Assembly (NCBI GenBank): GCA_020025825.1
Contig: JAHHRL010000003.1
Span: 1-64,000 of the forward strand
Origin: Faecalibacterium sp.
Lineage (GTDB): Bacteria; Bacillota; Clostridia; Oscillospirales; Ruminococcaceae
Direction: 5' to 3'
Length of the DNA stretch: 64,000 bases
Position 1 is the stretch's first letter, and the number at the start of each line of letters is the position of its first letter. Shown here in pieces: positions 22,243 through 30,234 of the stretch. A program made the translations under genes and the position numbers. A model generated the notes under the pieces. It searched no databases. It had not been told where the DNA came from and was given only the letters and a program-made list of their open reading frames with translations.

Positions 22243-23136
22243 ATGTCTAAGCCGGACATTCAGCTCATTGTGTATGATTTAGATGGCACTATGCTGAACC
22301 ATAAAAGCGAAATCTCGCAGGAAAACCTTGCTGCACTTGCCGAGGCAAGGGCAAAGGGTATTACCCTGATGCCCGCCACCGGCCGCCCTCTGGCCTCTCT
22401 GACCGGAACCATTCTGGACGTTCCCGGTGTGCGTTATGTACTTACCTCCAACGGCGCCGCTATTTGGGACTTAGGCAGCGACCCTGCCGCTGCTGTATAC
22501 AGCCGCCGTGGTGACGTGCTGGGCACGCCCGCCGGGCAGTTACCGCCTGATGCAAAGTGCCTTGCACTTTCGCCCCTGCCCTCTGCCACTGCAATTCAGG
22601 TTGTGGAGGCCCTGCGTCCCTTTGGCCCGGGTGCATTAAAAGTTTTTGTGCACGGCCGCATGATATACGAGCAGGAAAGCTTTGACTGGGAGCAAATCTG
22701 CGGACGTTTTCGTGCACCTGCTGCACGCTCTACAGTAGTACCCAGTTTAACGGATTATATCGCTGCCCACGATGGACAGGTGGAAAAGCTTTGTATGTTC
22801 TTCGCCACCGACGAAAACCTGCAAAACGCACGCAAAGCGTTGGACAAGCTGCCCAATATCGAAGTTGTGCAGGGTGCGCCGGACAATCTGGAGATTACAG
22901 CACCGGGCATCGACAAAGGCTCCGGATTACATAAGGCCTGCGCTGTTATGGGTATCGACCCCGGCAGTGTACTTGCCATGGGCGACAGCGAAAACGATTT
23001 AGCCATGCTGCAGGAGGCCGGTTTTGCGGGAGTTGTTGCAAACGGCATCCCACAGGCAAAGGCACTGGCAGATTATATCTCTGCTGCTGATAACGACCAC
23101 CATGCCGCTGCCGAAATTATCCGCCACTACATCTGA
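22243..23136 (+). CDS. Cof-type HAD-superfamily phosphatase
   Basis: A 297-residue HAD hydrolase of the Cof subfamily (type IIB cap). Motif I is YDLDGTMLN (nucleophile and acid Asp pair), motif II is ATGRP, motif III/IV is KGSGLHKACAVMGIDPGSVLAMGDSENDLAML. The cap domain lies between about residues 85 and 190. Such enzymes dephosphorylate sugar phosphates, flavin or pyridoxal phosphate precursors; the substrate cannot be read from sequence. Start ATG has GAAAGGAG. Single gene with its own promoter and terminator. Confidence 0.92.
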   Translation: MSKPDIQLIVYDLDGTMLNHKSEISQENLAALAEARAKGITLMPATGRPLASLTGTILDVPGVRYVLTSNGAAIWDLGSDPAAAVYSRRGDVLGTPAGQLPPDAKCLALSPLPSATAIQVVEALRPFGPGALKVFVHGRMIYEQESFDWEQICGRFRAPAARSTVVPSLTDYIAAHDGQVEKLCMFFATDENLQNARKALDKLPNIEVVQGAPDNLEITAPGIDKGSGLHKACAVMGIDPGSVLAMGDSENDLAMLQEAGFAGVVANGIPQAKALADYISAADNDHHAAAEIIRHYI

Positions 23137-23144
23137 TAAAATAA

Positions 23145-23180
23145 TAAAAAGAGCCGCCCCATGCAGGGCGGCTCTTTTTA
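23145..23180. terminator. Bidirectional terminator
   Basis: 15-bp stem TAAAAAGAGCCGCCC/GGGCGGCTCTTTTTA (23145-23159, 23166-23180), between HAD (+) and CPBP (-) genes. Confidence 0.9.
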
Positions 23181-23184
23181 TTTA

Positions 23185-24132
23185 TTACTCTGCACGCATA
23201 TCCTGCCAAAGCAAAACAGACGCTGCAATAAACAAGGGGAGTGCGCTTAACAAACCGATTGGCACAGGGCCCCACAGCGTATCGGAAAGATACTCTACAC
23301 GCAAGTAAAGTATGCCCAAATTAGCTGCCGCATTAAATCCGCCATGGAACAACGCCGCCGCCCAGATAGAGCCGGTTGTTTCGTAGCACCACTCTGCCAC
23401 TGCGCCCAATGCCACTGTAACCACACAGAACAAAACCATGCCCAGCAGCACCAGATACCACGGCGCATTGAAAATCGAGTAATTGTACTCGTAGCCCACC
23501 AAAATCATAATGGGCCAGTGCCACATACCCCAAATCAGGCCCGACAGGATATTACCGCCTGCACGGCCAAAGCGGCTGCGCATTTGGGGATACAGGTAAC
23601 CTCGCCAGCCGGCTTCTTCGCCCACTGCAAAAAACAGGTTCAGGAATGCACCAATCAGTGCGTTTACCACCTGCGTAGCGCCAATCATAAAGCCAGACGT
23701 CTGCCCGTATACAGCAGCATATGCCTCCGGGCCAACCAATGCCGTCAGATAGGACTCTGCCGTAGGGTCAAACCGCTGGGGGAACACGCAGTAATATACT
23801 ACTGCACCTAAAACAGTAAGTACCACAGGCGCAAGCCATGCGGCAACCCAGCTGCCCATGCGGCCACGGAACTGCGGCTTCCAGCCGCAGATGCCGCTTT
23901 TCGTCTTTTTTAGGCCCTTACAAGCAACGATAACACCCATCATGGGTGCAAACATAGCAACTGAAACCAAGGGCGCAAACAGTGTAGGATTGCCTTTTAT
24001 AGCAACTACGGATGCCGCAATCTGAATCAGCCAGCCAAGGCCAAAGCTGATTGCCAGGTACACCCACAAACCCTTTGCACTTTTGCCTTGCGCACAGGTA
24101 CCAATATCAGACAACGCATGATGCTTTGTCAT
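23185..24132 (-). CDS. CPBP-family intramembrane glutamic protease
   Basis: A 315-residue membrane protein with about eight hydrophobic segments. Catalytic motifs of the CPBP/CAAX (Abi) family are present: EEAGWRGYLYP (EExxxR), MWHWPIM and HGGFNAAAN. The family cleaves or modifies membrane proteins and in some bacteria takes part in bacteriocin self-immunity. Start at the ATG at 24132, which overlaps the stop codon of the YbjQ-family gene as ATGA, so translation is coupled. It belongs to the MerR-YbjQ-CPBP operon; a role in an envelope stress response is inferred. Confidence 0.88.
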   Translation of the reverse strand: MTKHHALSDIGTCAQGKSAKGLWVYLAISFGLGWLIQIAASVVAIKGNPTLFAPLVSVAMFAPMMGVIVACKGLKKTKSGICGWKPQFRGRMGSWVAAWLAPVVLTVLGAVVYYCVFPQRFDPTAESYLTALVGPEAYAAVYGQTSGFMIGATQVVNALIGAFLNLFFAVGEEAGWRGYLYPQMRSRFGRAGGNILSGLIWGMWHWPIMILVGYEYNYSIFNAPWYLVLLGMVLFCVVTVALGAVAEWCYETTGSIWAAALFHGGFNAAANLGILYLRVEYLSDTLWGPVPIGLLSALPLFIAASVLLWQDMRAE

Positions 24133-24440
24133 ACAAACTTCACCGCCGTTCCATAGGCAATGCATTCAGCTGCGCCCTGCATTACGTTTGCGGAGGCATA
24201 GCGCATACCTACAATCGCATCTGCGCCCAGCTCTTCGGCCTGCTGTACCATACGTCCGGTTGCAATCTGACGTGCTTCGGTCAGCATCTCTGCATAGTCC
24301 GCAATCTCGCCGCCTACCATGGTACGAAAACTTGCCATAATGTCATGGCCCAGATTTTTACTTTGTACGGTACTGCCACGCACAACGCCCAGTACCTCAA
24401 ACTGTTTGCCGGGGATATTCTCAATAGTTACGATAAGCAT
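24129..24440 (-). CDS. YbjQ/UPF0145-family protein
   Basis: A 103-residue protein of the YbjQ family (UPF0145), which forms pentamers and has been labelled heavy-metal-binding without firm function. It shows the typical pattern GKQFEVLGVVRGSTVQSKNLGHD, EIADYAEMLTEARQIATGRM and ELGADAIVGMRYAS. Start at the ATG at 24440, giving the usual N-terminus MLIVTIENIPG and overlapping the end of the MerR gene by 20 nt; a longer frame exists without support. Downstream CPBP gene starts in the ATGA overlap. Confidence 0.88.
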   Translation of the reverse strand: MLIVTIENIPGKQFEVLGVVRGSTVQSKNLGHDIMASFRTMVGGEIADYAEMLTEARQIATGRMVQQAEELGADAIVGMRYASANVMQGAAECIAYGTAVKFV

Positions 24441-25068
24441 CTGCTTCACCCTTTCCAATTTCCTGCAGGCGCTGCACCAACACAACGCACACACCAATAA
24501 TCGACAATGTGGGAATTGCCAAAAGCACCATAATCAGCGGCAATGGCAGCGGGTCCGCTGACTGCCCCCATAATATGATTCCGATAAGGAAGCACATCAT
24601 TAGGCTGAATAAGCCTGCGCCCAATACTGCACTCCAGCGCCGCTGCGTTTTTCGGTCCGTTTTTTCCACGTCCACAAAACACACCTCCTGTTTTGCCTCT
24701 TTATGTTCCAGCTCTTCTAATGCAGCCGCTGCATCCAGCTGGTCCAACCCATTAAACTTTTCCGCCAGCATCTGGCACGCCTGCACCGCCGCCTGCAAGT
24801 TTTGCCTACGTTTATCCAGCTCCTGTATGTGCTGCTGCATTCCCTGCGCCAAGGTAAGCTCCCCATCCAGCATCTGCTGAATTTGCACCAAGGGTACGTC
24901 CAACCTGCGCAGCAACTTGATTTTACGCAGCCGTTCCACATCTTGCTGGGAGTACTCACGGTATCCGTTTGCCGCATCTCGACGTGGATGCAGCAGGCCT
25001 GCTTCCTCATAAAAGCGGATATTCTTTTTTGTAATGCCAACAGCCGTTTCCACCTGATTGATACGCAT
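24421..25068 (-). CDS. MerR-family regulator with C-terminal membrane segments
   Basis: A 215-residue protein. Residues 1-70 form a MerR helix-turn-helix (VETAVGITKKNIRFYEEAGLL, then YREYSQQDVERLRKIKLLR). A coiled coil follows (about 75-130). The C-terminal part contains two strongly hydrophobic segments near residues 147-168 and 174-196, so the regulator is predicted to be anchored in the membrane. No cysteine-based metal site is evident. The promoter in front carries a dyad within a 19-bp spacer, the arrangement on which MerR proteins act. Co-transcribed with a YbjQ-family protein and a CPBP protease, suggesting it senses a membrane-active compound or envelope state. Confidence 0.9.
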   Translation of the reverse strand: MRINQVETAVGITKKNIRFYEEAGLLHPRRDAANGYREYSQQDVERLRKIKLLRRLDVPLVQIQQMLDGELTLAQGMQQHIQELDKRRQNLQAAVQACQMLAEKFNGLDQLDAAAALEELEHKEAKQEVCFVDVEKTDRKTQRRWSAVLGAGLFSLMMCFLIGIILWGQSADPLPLPLIMVLLAIPTLSIIGVCVVLVQRLQEIGKGEADAYRNY

Positions 25069-25090
25069 TACCGCACCTCCTCATGTGCTT

Positions 25091-25121
25091 ATAATACACC
25101 TTCCATTGACTGGAAGGTCAA
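25091..25121 (-). promoter_or_regulatory. MerR-type promoter with 19-bp spacer and operator dyad
   Basis: Minus strand: TTGACC (25121-25116), 19-bp spacer, TATTAT (25096-25091). The perfect dyad ACCTTCC-N7-GGAAGGT (25098-25118) fills the spacer. Overlong spacer plus centred dyad is the MerR-family hallmark. Confidence 0.9.
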
Positions 25122-25134
25122 GCTTTTTTATAAA

Positions 25135-25165
25135 AAAAACCTTTCCCGCAATGGGAAAGGTTTTT
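25135..25165. terminator. Bidirectional-looking terminator after the helicase gene
   Basis: 13-bp stem AAAAACCTTTCCC/GGGAAAGGTTTTT (25135-25147, 25153-25165), loop GCAAT. It ends the helicase transcript on the minus strand just before the MerR promoter. Confidence 0.88.
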
Positions 25166-25171
25166 CTATGT

Positions 25172-26359
25172 TTAGAAGTAGGAGCGAATCTGGAAACGGT
25201 CGCTGCTATCCTTCTTTTTCTCCACTACAATATGCTCGTGGTTAAAATCAAACTTGACAGGTGTGCACAAATCGGTGTTGCGGGTCAAGCGCAGCAGCTC
25301 TGTCACACGCTTTTTTTCTTCCGGCGTATAGAACAGGTAGCTGACACCCTCACGCTTTGCACGGCCTGTACGACCGATACGGTGGGTGTAATGTTCGTTT
25401 TCGCTGGGGACATCATAATTGATAACCGCATCTACATCGTCAACGTCGATGCCGCGTGCCGCTACGTCGGTTGCTACCAGCACACTCAGCTGACCGGCAC
25501 GGAACAAATCCATAATGCGGTTGCGCTCCTTCTGGCTCATATCGCCATGCAGGCAGTCTACCGAGAAGTTCAAACGAGCCAGCTGGTTTGCCAAAGTAGC
25601 TGTTTGGAACTTGGTATCGCAAAACACCATAACACGCTTGTAGCCCTCGCCCACAATGACCTGTGCCAAGTCTGCCAGCTTATTGCGGCCGCTGGTTTCC
25701 AGCATATACTGGGTGATTTTGGGCTGGCTTTCCTCCTTAGGCTGAACAACAATTTCCACTGCGTCCTTTTGGTACAGCCAGCCAATATCCATAACCTCAC
25801 GGCTAATGGTCGCAGAGAACAGGAACAGGTGCTTGCGTGCCTTCATCAAATCCAAGATATGGCGCACATCCTTATAAAAGCCCATGTTCAGCATCTCATC
25901 TGCTTCGTCCAGAACCACCTGCTCTACTTGGGACAGGTCGATGGCATGGCGCTTATACAAGTCCATCAGGCGGCCCGGGGTTGCAACCACAATCTGGCAG
26001 CCCTTTGCCAGCTTTGCTGCCTGACGCTCCAAATTAGAGCCGCCAAACACGCACACCACACGAATCTCCGGCAGAAAGTGACACAGCTCTTGCAGCTCGG
26101 CGGCAATCTGCTGTGCCAGCTCACGGGTGGGGGCCATAATCACGCTTTGGGGCAGGGTGCGGGTAGCATCTGTTTTTTCGATTACGGGGATACCAAACGC
26201 ACAGGTTTTACCAGTGCCGGTGGGTGCCTTGGCAATCATATCATGGCCGGCCAACATTAACGGAATTGCCTTTTCCTGCACTTCGGTCATTTCGGTAAAG
26301 CCCATACGCTCTACTGCCTGACGAATCTGCAAGCTGCAATCCAAATCACTATACAGCAT
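25172..26359 (-). CDS. DEAD-box ATP-dependent RNA helicase
   Basis: A 395-residue helicase consisting of the two RecA-like core domains with almost no extension. Motifs: Q motif region, APTGTGKT (I), PTRELAQQI (Ia), ATPGR, DEAD (II), SAT (III), ATDVAARGID (V) and HRIGRTGR (VI). It unwinds RNA duplexes; without a C-terminal RNA-binding domain, target choice is not evident. Start ATG has AAAAGGAG. Single gene with terminator. Confidence 0.94.
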   Translation of the reverse strand: MLYSDLDCSLQIRQAVERMGFTEMTEVQEKAIPLMLAGHDMIAKAPTGTGKTCAFGIPVIEKTDATRTLPQSVIMAPTRELAQQIAAELQELCHFLPEIRVVCVFGGSNLERQAAKLAKGCQIVVATPGRLMDLYKRHAIDLSQVEQVVLDEADEMLNMGFYKDVRHILDLMKARKHLFLFSATISREVMDIGWLYQKDAVEIVVQPKEESQPKITQYMLETSGRNKLADLAQVIVGEGYKRVMVFCDTKFQTATLANQLARLNFSVDCLHGDMSQKERNRIMDLFRAGQLSVLVATDVAARGIDVDDVDAVINYDVPSENEHYTHRIGRTGRAKREGVSYLFYTPEEKKRVTELLRLTRNTDLCTPVKFDFNHEHIVVEKKKDSSDRFQIRSYF

Positions 26360-26504
26360 AAAATAGCTCCTTTTCTCTATGTTAACATCTGCGCTTTTGG
26401 CAGACGCAAGCCTTTCGGTTTTTGCTTACTTATATTGCACTTATCCTTATTATTGTACCACACCATGCCAACGGGGTAAATGTGCCATGTAAGCAAAGCC
26501 GACG

Positions 26505-26548
26505 CATGAAAAAAGCCGTGGGCCTTTTGCGGCCTACGGCGATTTTTA
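26505..26548 (-). terminator. Likely terminator of the HU gene
   Basis: Imperfect stem AAAAGCCGTGGGCC/GGCCTACGGCGATTTT with a T-run on the minus strand, just beyond the HU stop codon. Confidence 0.65.
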
Positions 26549-26554
26549 CCTAGA

Positions 26555-26848
26555 TTATTCTGCTACTGCTTCTTCGCCACTCAGCTTCTGCTTAAAGCGA
26601 CCACTAGCCTTAAAGCCGGGAATAGAGGTAGACTCCAGACGGCTGGAAACCTTGGTCTTAGGGTTGGTGTATGCCTTGGGCTTGCGGGGACGCATCTCGA
26701 AGCGGCCGAAACCTGCGATGGTAACCTTTTCGTTTTCTTTCAGGCAGTCCGCAATCTGGTCGAACAATGCATCCATGGTGTTTTCCACCTGCTGGGTGGT
26801 ATAGCCGGTACGCTCGGCCACAGTAACAATCATTTGGGAACGAGTCAT
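26555..26848 (-). CDS. hup: HU-family histone-like DNA-binding protein
   Basis: A 97-residue nucleoid protein. The helical N-terminus (SQMIVTVAERTGYTTQQVENTMDAL) and the beta-arm segment TIAGFGRFEMRPRKPKAYTNPKT match the HU/IHF fold, with IPGFKASGRFKQKL closing the domain. The arm is basic and the C-terminus short and acidic. Start ATG lies 12 nt after AGGAGG. It probably compacts and bends DNA as a dimer. The upstream region contains an unusual 9-bp inverted repeat spanning the promoter (26872-26925). Confidence 0.93.
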   Translation of the reverse strand: MTRSQMIVTVAERTGYTTQQVENTMDALFDQIADCLKENEKVTIAGFGRFEMRPRKPKAYTNPKTKVSSRLESTSIPGFKASGRFKQKLSGEEAVAE

Positions 26849-26871
26849 AAAACTGAAAAACCTCCTGGAAT

Positions 26872-26929
26872 CTTAGCAACTCTATCGAAAAACCGCGCAC
26901 GGCGGTGAAATCGAACGTTGCTAAGTATA
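26872..26929 (-). promoter_or_regulatory. HU promoter region with inverted repeat
   Basis: Minus strand TATACT (26929-26924) overlaps the arm CTTAGCAAC (26925-26917); the partner GTTGCTAAG lies at 26880-26872, near the ribosome binding site. A smaller hairpin ACCGC/GCGGT is nested between. It may be an operator pair or leader structure. Confidence 0.45.
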
Positions 26930-27002
26930 CCAGAAGGCTTTCATTATTGCGACATAAAACACGCAAAGTGTGCGTTTTTACACGCGAATATTTATGCGCT
27001 TT

Positions 27003-30000
27003 TTATCGATGCAAGGTAGCAATATCCACCAAATCGACCTTTTTCATTTCGTGGTCAGAGCGCAGGCAATCCACCAAAGATTTTGCCGTATCTACGGCAG
27101 TAATGCAGGGGATGCTCAGCTCAACAGCCTTGCGGCGCAGTTTAACGGAATCACGGCGGGGGTCACGGCCACGTGCACTGGTAGAGAACACGTAATCGAC
27201 CAAGCCGCTTTGCAGCAGGTCCACAATGTTGGGGCCTTCGCCGGAGATGGGGCGCACCAGATTGCAGGGAATCATGTGCTTGTTCAGCCAAGCGCAAGTG
27301 CCTGCGGTACCGTACAGCTTGTAGCCCATATCACGCATCTGCCATGCAATATCCAGGAACTCCGGCTTATCGGTATCCTTAACGGTAAAGATACAGCAGG
27401 ATGCCTTGCCGGGGGTCTTCAGGGTGTAGCCGGCAGCAACCATGCCCTTCAGCAGAGCGTCGTGGTAGCTGGAAGCAATGCCCAAAACTTCGCCGGTAGA
27501 CTTCATCTCAGGGCCAAACTGGGTATCAACACCATGCAGCTTTTCAAAGCTGAACACGGGGACCTTAACTGCTACATAAGGAGCAGTGGGGTACAGGCCA
27601 GTGCCGTAGCCCATATCTGCCAGCTTTTCGCCCAGGCAGCAGCGCACAGCCAAATCGACCATGGGCACGCCGGTAACCTTGGAAATGTAAGGAACGGTAC
27701 GGGAAGAACGGGGGTTGACCTCGATGACGTAAACATCATCGCCGGCAACTGCGTACTGCACGTTTACCAGACCAACAACCTTCAGCTCACGTGCAAAACG
27801 GCCGGTGTAGTCCACCATTGTTTCGATTGCCTTGCGGGAGATGTGCTGGGTGGGGTACACACAAATGGAGTCGCCAGAGTGAACGCCGGTACGCTCCACC
27901 TGCTCCATAACGCCGGGAACCAAGAAATCGGTACCGTCGCAGATTGCGTCAACTTCGCACTCGCGGCCGGTGATGTACTTATCCAGCAGGACAGGGTGGT
28001 CCATATCGACGTGAGCAGTAATAACGCCCATGTACTCGATAACGTCTTCCTTGGTGTAAGCAACAATCATGTTCTGGCCGCCCAAAACGTAGGAAGGACG
28101 CATCAGAACAGGCAGGCCGACTTCTTCAGCAGCCGCCAGTGCCTGCTCCAGCGTATAAACGGTACGGCCGGGTGCACGAGGAATGTTGCAGCGCTCCAGC
28201 AGCTCGTCGAAACGCTCACGGTCTTCTGCTTCGTCGATGGAGTCAGCAGGAGTACCCAGAATGGGCATACCGATTTCGTCCATGTGCTTTGCCAGCTTAA
28301 TAGCGGTCTGTCCACCAAACTGCACAACGCAAGCATCCGGCTTTTCGGTTGCGATGACGTTGTCCACGCTTTCCGGAGTCAGGGGGTCAAAGTACAGGCG
28401 GTCGCCGGTATCAAAGTCCGTAGAAACGGTTTCGGGGTTATTGTTGATGATGACGGTTTCGCAGCCGTGCTTCTTCAAGGTCCATACGCAGTGCACAGAG
28501 CAGTAGTCGAACTCGATGCCCTGACCGATACGAATGGGGCCGGAACCAAAGACCAGAATCTTCTTCTTTTTGCCTTCAGCAGCTTCCTTCTTTTCCAAGA
28601 AGTTTGCAGCTTCGTTATCGGAATCGTAAGTGGAGTAGAAGTAAGGCGTAGAAGCAGCAAACTCAGCAGCACAGGTATCTACCATCTTGTAGCCTGCACG
28701 CAGGGGCTCGCAGGGCAGCTCCTCAATCTGAGCCAGACGCTTGATGGTCTTATCCATAAAGCCGTACTGCTTTGCTTCCTTGTACTGAGCCTCGGTCAGG
28801 GTGCCGTTGCAAGCTGCCAAGCCCAGTTCCAAGTCTGCCAGATGCTGCATCTTATCCAAGAACCACCAGTCAATCTTGGTGATGTTATAAATAACCTCGT
28901 GGGAGATACCACGCTTCAGTGCTTCGTACACACAGAACATACGCTCTGCGTCCTGCACGTGCAAACGCTCAACCAGTGCGTCGTTGTCCAGCTCTGCCAG
29001 CGTGTTCAGGGTCAGGGTTTCCATACCCAGCTCAATAGAAGTAACAGCCTTCATGATAGCCAGCTCAAAGCTGTTGCCGATGGACATAACTTCGCCGGTT
29101 GCCATCATCTGGGTGCCCAGACTCTTGTCTGCGTAAACAAACTTATCAAAGGGCCACTTGGGGTACTTAACAACGATGTAGTCAACGGTAGGCTCGAAGC
29201 AAGCGCTGGTAGTGCCGGTAACGTCGTTGCGAATCTCGTCCAGCGTGTAGCCGATTGCAATCTTGGTTGCAACCTTTGCGATGGGGTAGCCGGTAGCCTT
29301 GGAAGCCAGTGCAGAGGAACGGGAAACACGGGGGTTTACCTCGATAACTGCGTAGTCAAAGCTATCGGGCTTCAGAGCAAACTGGCAGTTGCAGCCGCCC
29401 TCGATGCCCAGCTCGTTGATAATGTCCAGTGCAGCGGTACGCAGCATCTGGAACTCCTTATCGGTCAGGGTCTGGCTGGGAGCCACAACAACAGAGTCGC
29501 CGGTGTGGATGCCAACGGGGTCAACGTTTTCCATGCTGCAAATGGTAATTGCATTACCCTTGCTGTCACGCATAACCTCAAACTCGATTTCCTTCCAGCC
29601 GGAGATGCACTTTTCAACCAGAATCTGGTGAATGGGGGACAAACGCAGGCCGTTGGTGCCAATTTCAATCAGCTTTTCACGGGTTTCGCAGATGCCGCCG
29701 CCGGTACCACCCATGGTAAATGCAGGACGAACGATAATCGGGTAGCCGATTTCGTCTGCAACACGCAGTGCATCTTCCATGTTTTCCACAACTTCGGAAG
29801 GAATGCTGGGCTGGTTCAGCTTGTCCATGGTTTCCTTGAACAGCTCACGGTCCTCAGCACGGTCGATGGTTTCGGGCTTGCAAGCCAGCAGGCGAATGCC
29901 GTGCTCTTCCAAATAGCCGGAACGTGCCAGTTCCATAGACATATTCAGGCCGGTCTGACCGCCCAAGTTGGGCAGCACGGAGTCGGGCTTTTCAATATCC

Positions 30001-30233
30001 AAAATGCGCTTGACCACTTCCAGAGTCATAGGCTCGATATAAACATGGTCAGCAATTTCCGGGTCGGTCATGATGGTTGCGGGGTTAGAGTTCAGCAGAA
30101 CGGTTTCGATGCCCTCTGCCTTCAGTGCACGGCAAGCCTGTGTACCGGAATAGTCGAACTCAGCAGCCTGACCGATGATGATAGGGCCGGAACCAATAAC
30201 CAGCACCTTTTTAATGCTCATATCTCTTGGCAT
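27003..30233 (-). CDS. carB: Carbamoyl-phosphate synthase large subunit
   Basis: A 1076-residue enzyme that makes carbamoyl phosphate from bicarbonate, ammonia and two ATP. It has the expected two homologous ATP-grasp halves (about 1-550 and 550-940; start motifs VLVIGSGPIIIGQAAEFDYSG and ILVFGSGPIRIGQGIEFDY) and a C-terminal allosteric MGS-like domain (GYKLYGTAGTCAWLN). Start ATG is behind AAAGGAGG, 1 nt after carA. Full length with both ATP sites intact. Because the partner CarA lacks its glutaminase residues, this subunit probably uses free ammonia. Last gene of the pyr operon. Confidence 0.97.
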   Translation of the reverse strand: MPRDMSIKKVLVIGSGPIIIGQAAEFDYSGTQACRALKAEGIETVLLNSNPATIMTDPEIADHVYIEPMTLEVVKRILDIEKPDSVLPNLGGQTGLNMSMELARSGYLEEHGIRLLACKPETIDRAEDRELFKETMDKLNQPSIPSEVVENMEDALRVADEIGYPIIVRPAFTMGGTGGGICETREKLIEIGTNGLRLSPIHQILVEKCISGWKEIEFEVMRDSKGNAITICSMENVDPVGIHTGDSVVVAPSQTLTDKEFQMLRTAALDIINELGIEGGCNCQFALKPDSFDYAVIEVNPRVSRSSALASKATGYPIAKVATKIAIGYTLDEIRNDVTGTTSACFEPTVDYIVVKYPKWPFDKFVYADKSLGTQMMATGEVMSIGNSFELAIMKAVTSIELGMETLTLNTLAELDNDALVERLHVQDAERMFCVYEALKRGISHEVIYNITKIDWWFLDKMQHLADLELGLAACNGTLTEAQYKEAKQYGFMDKTIKRLAQIEELPCEPLRAGYKMVDTCAAEFAASTPYFYSTYDSDNEAANFLEKKEAAEGKKKKILVFGSGPIRIGQGIEFDYCSVHCVWTLKKHGCETVIINNNPETVSTDFDTGDRLYFDPLTPESVDNVIATEKPDACVVQFGGQTAIKLAKHMDEIGMPILGTPADSIDEAEDRERFDELLERCNIPRAPGRTVYTLEQALAAAEEVGLPVLMRPSYVLGGQNMIVAYTKEDVIEYMGVITAHVDMDHPVLLDKYITGRECEVDAICDGTDFLVPGVMEQVERTGVHSGDSICVYPTQHISRKAIETMVDYTGRFARELKVVGLVNVQYAVAGDDVYVIEVNPRSSRTVPYISKVTGVPMVDLAVRCCLGEKLADMGYGTGLYPTAPYVAVKVPVFSFEKLHGVDTQFGPEMKSTGEVLGIASSYHDALLKGMVAAGYTLKTPGKASCCIFTVKDTDKPEFLDIAWQMRDMGYKLYGTAGTCAWLNKHMIPCNLVRPISGEGPNIVDLLQSGLVDYVFSTSARGRDPRRDSVKLRRKAVELSIPCITAVDTAKSLVDCLRSDHEMKKVDLVDIATLHR

Positions 30234-30234
30234 A

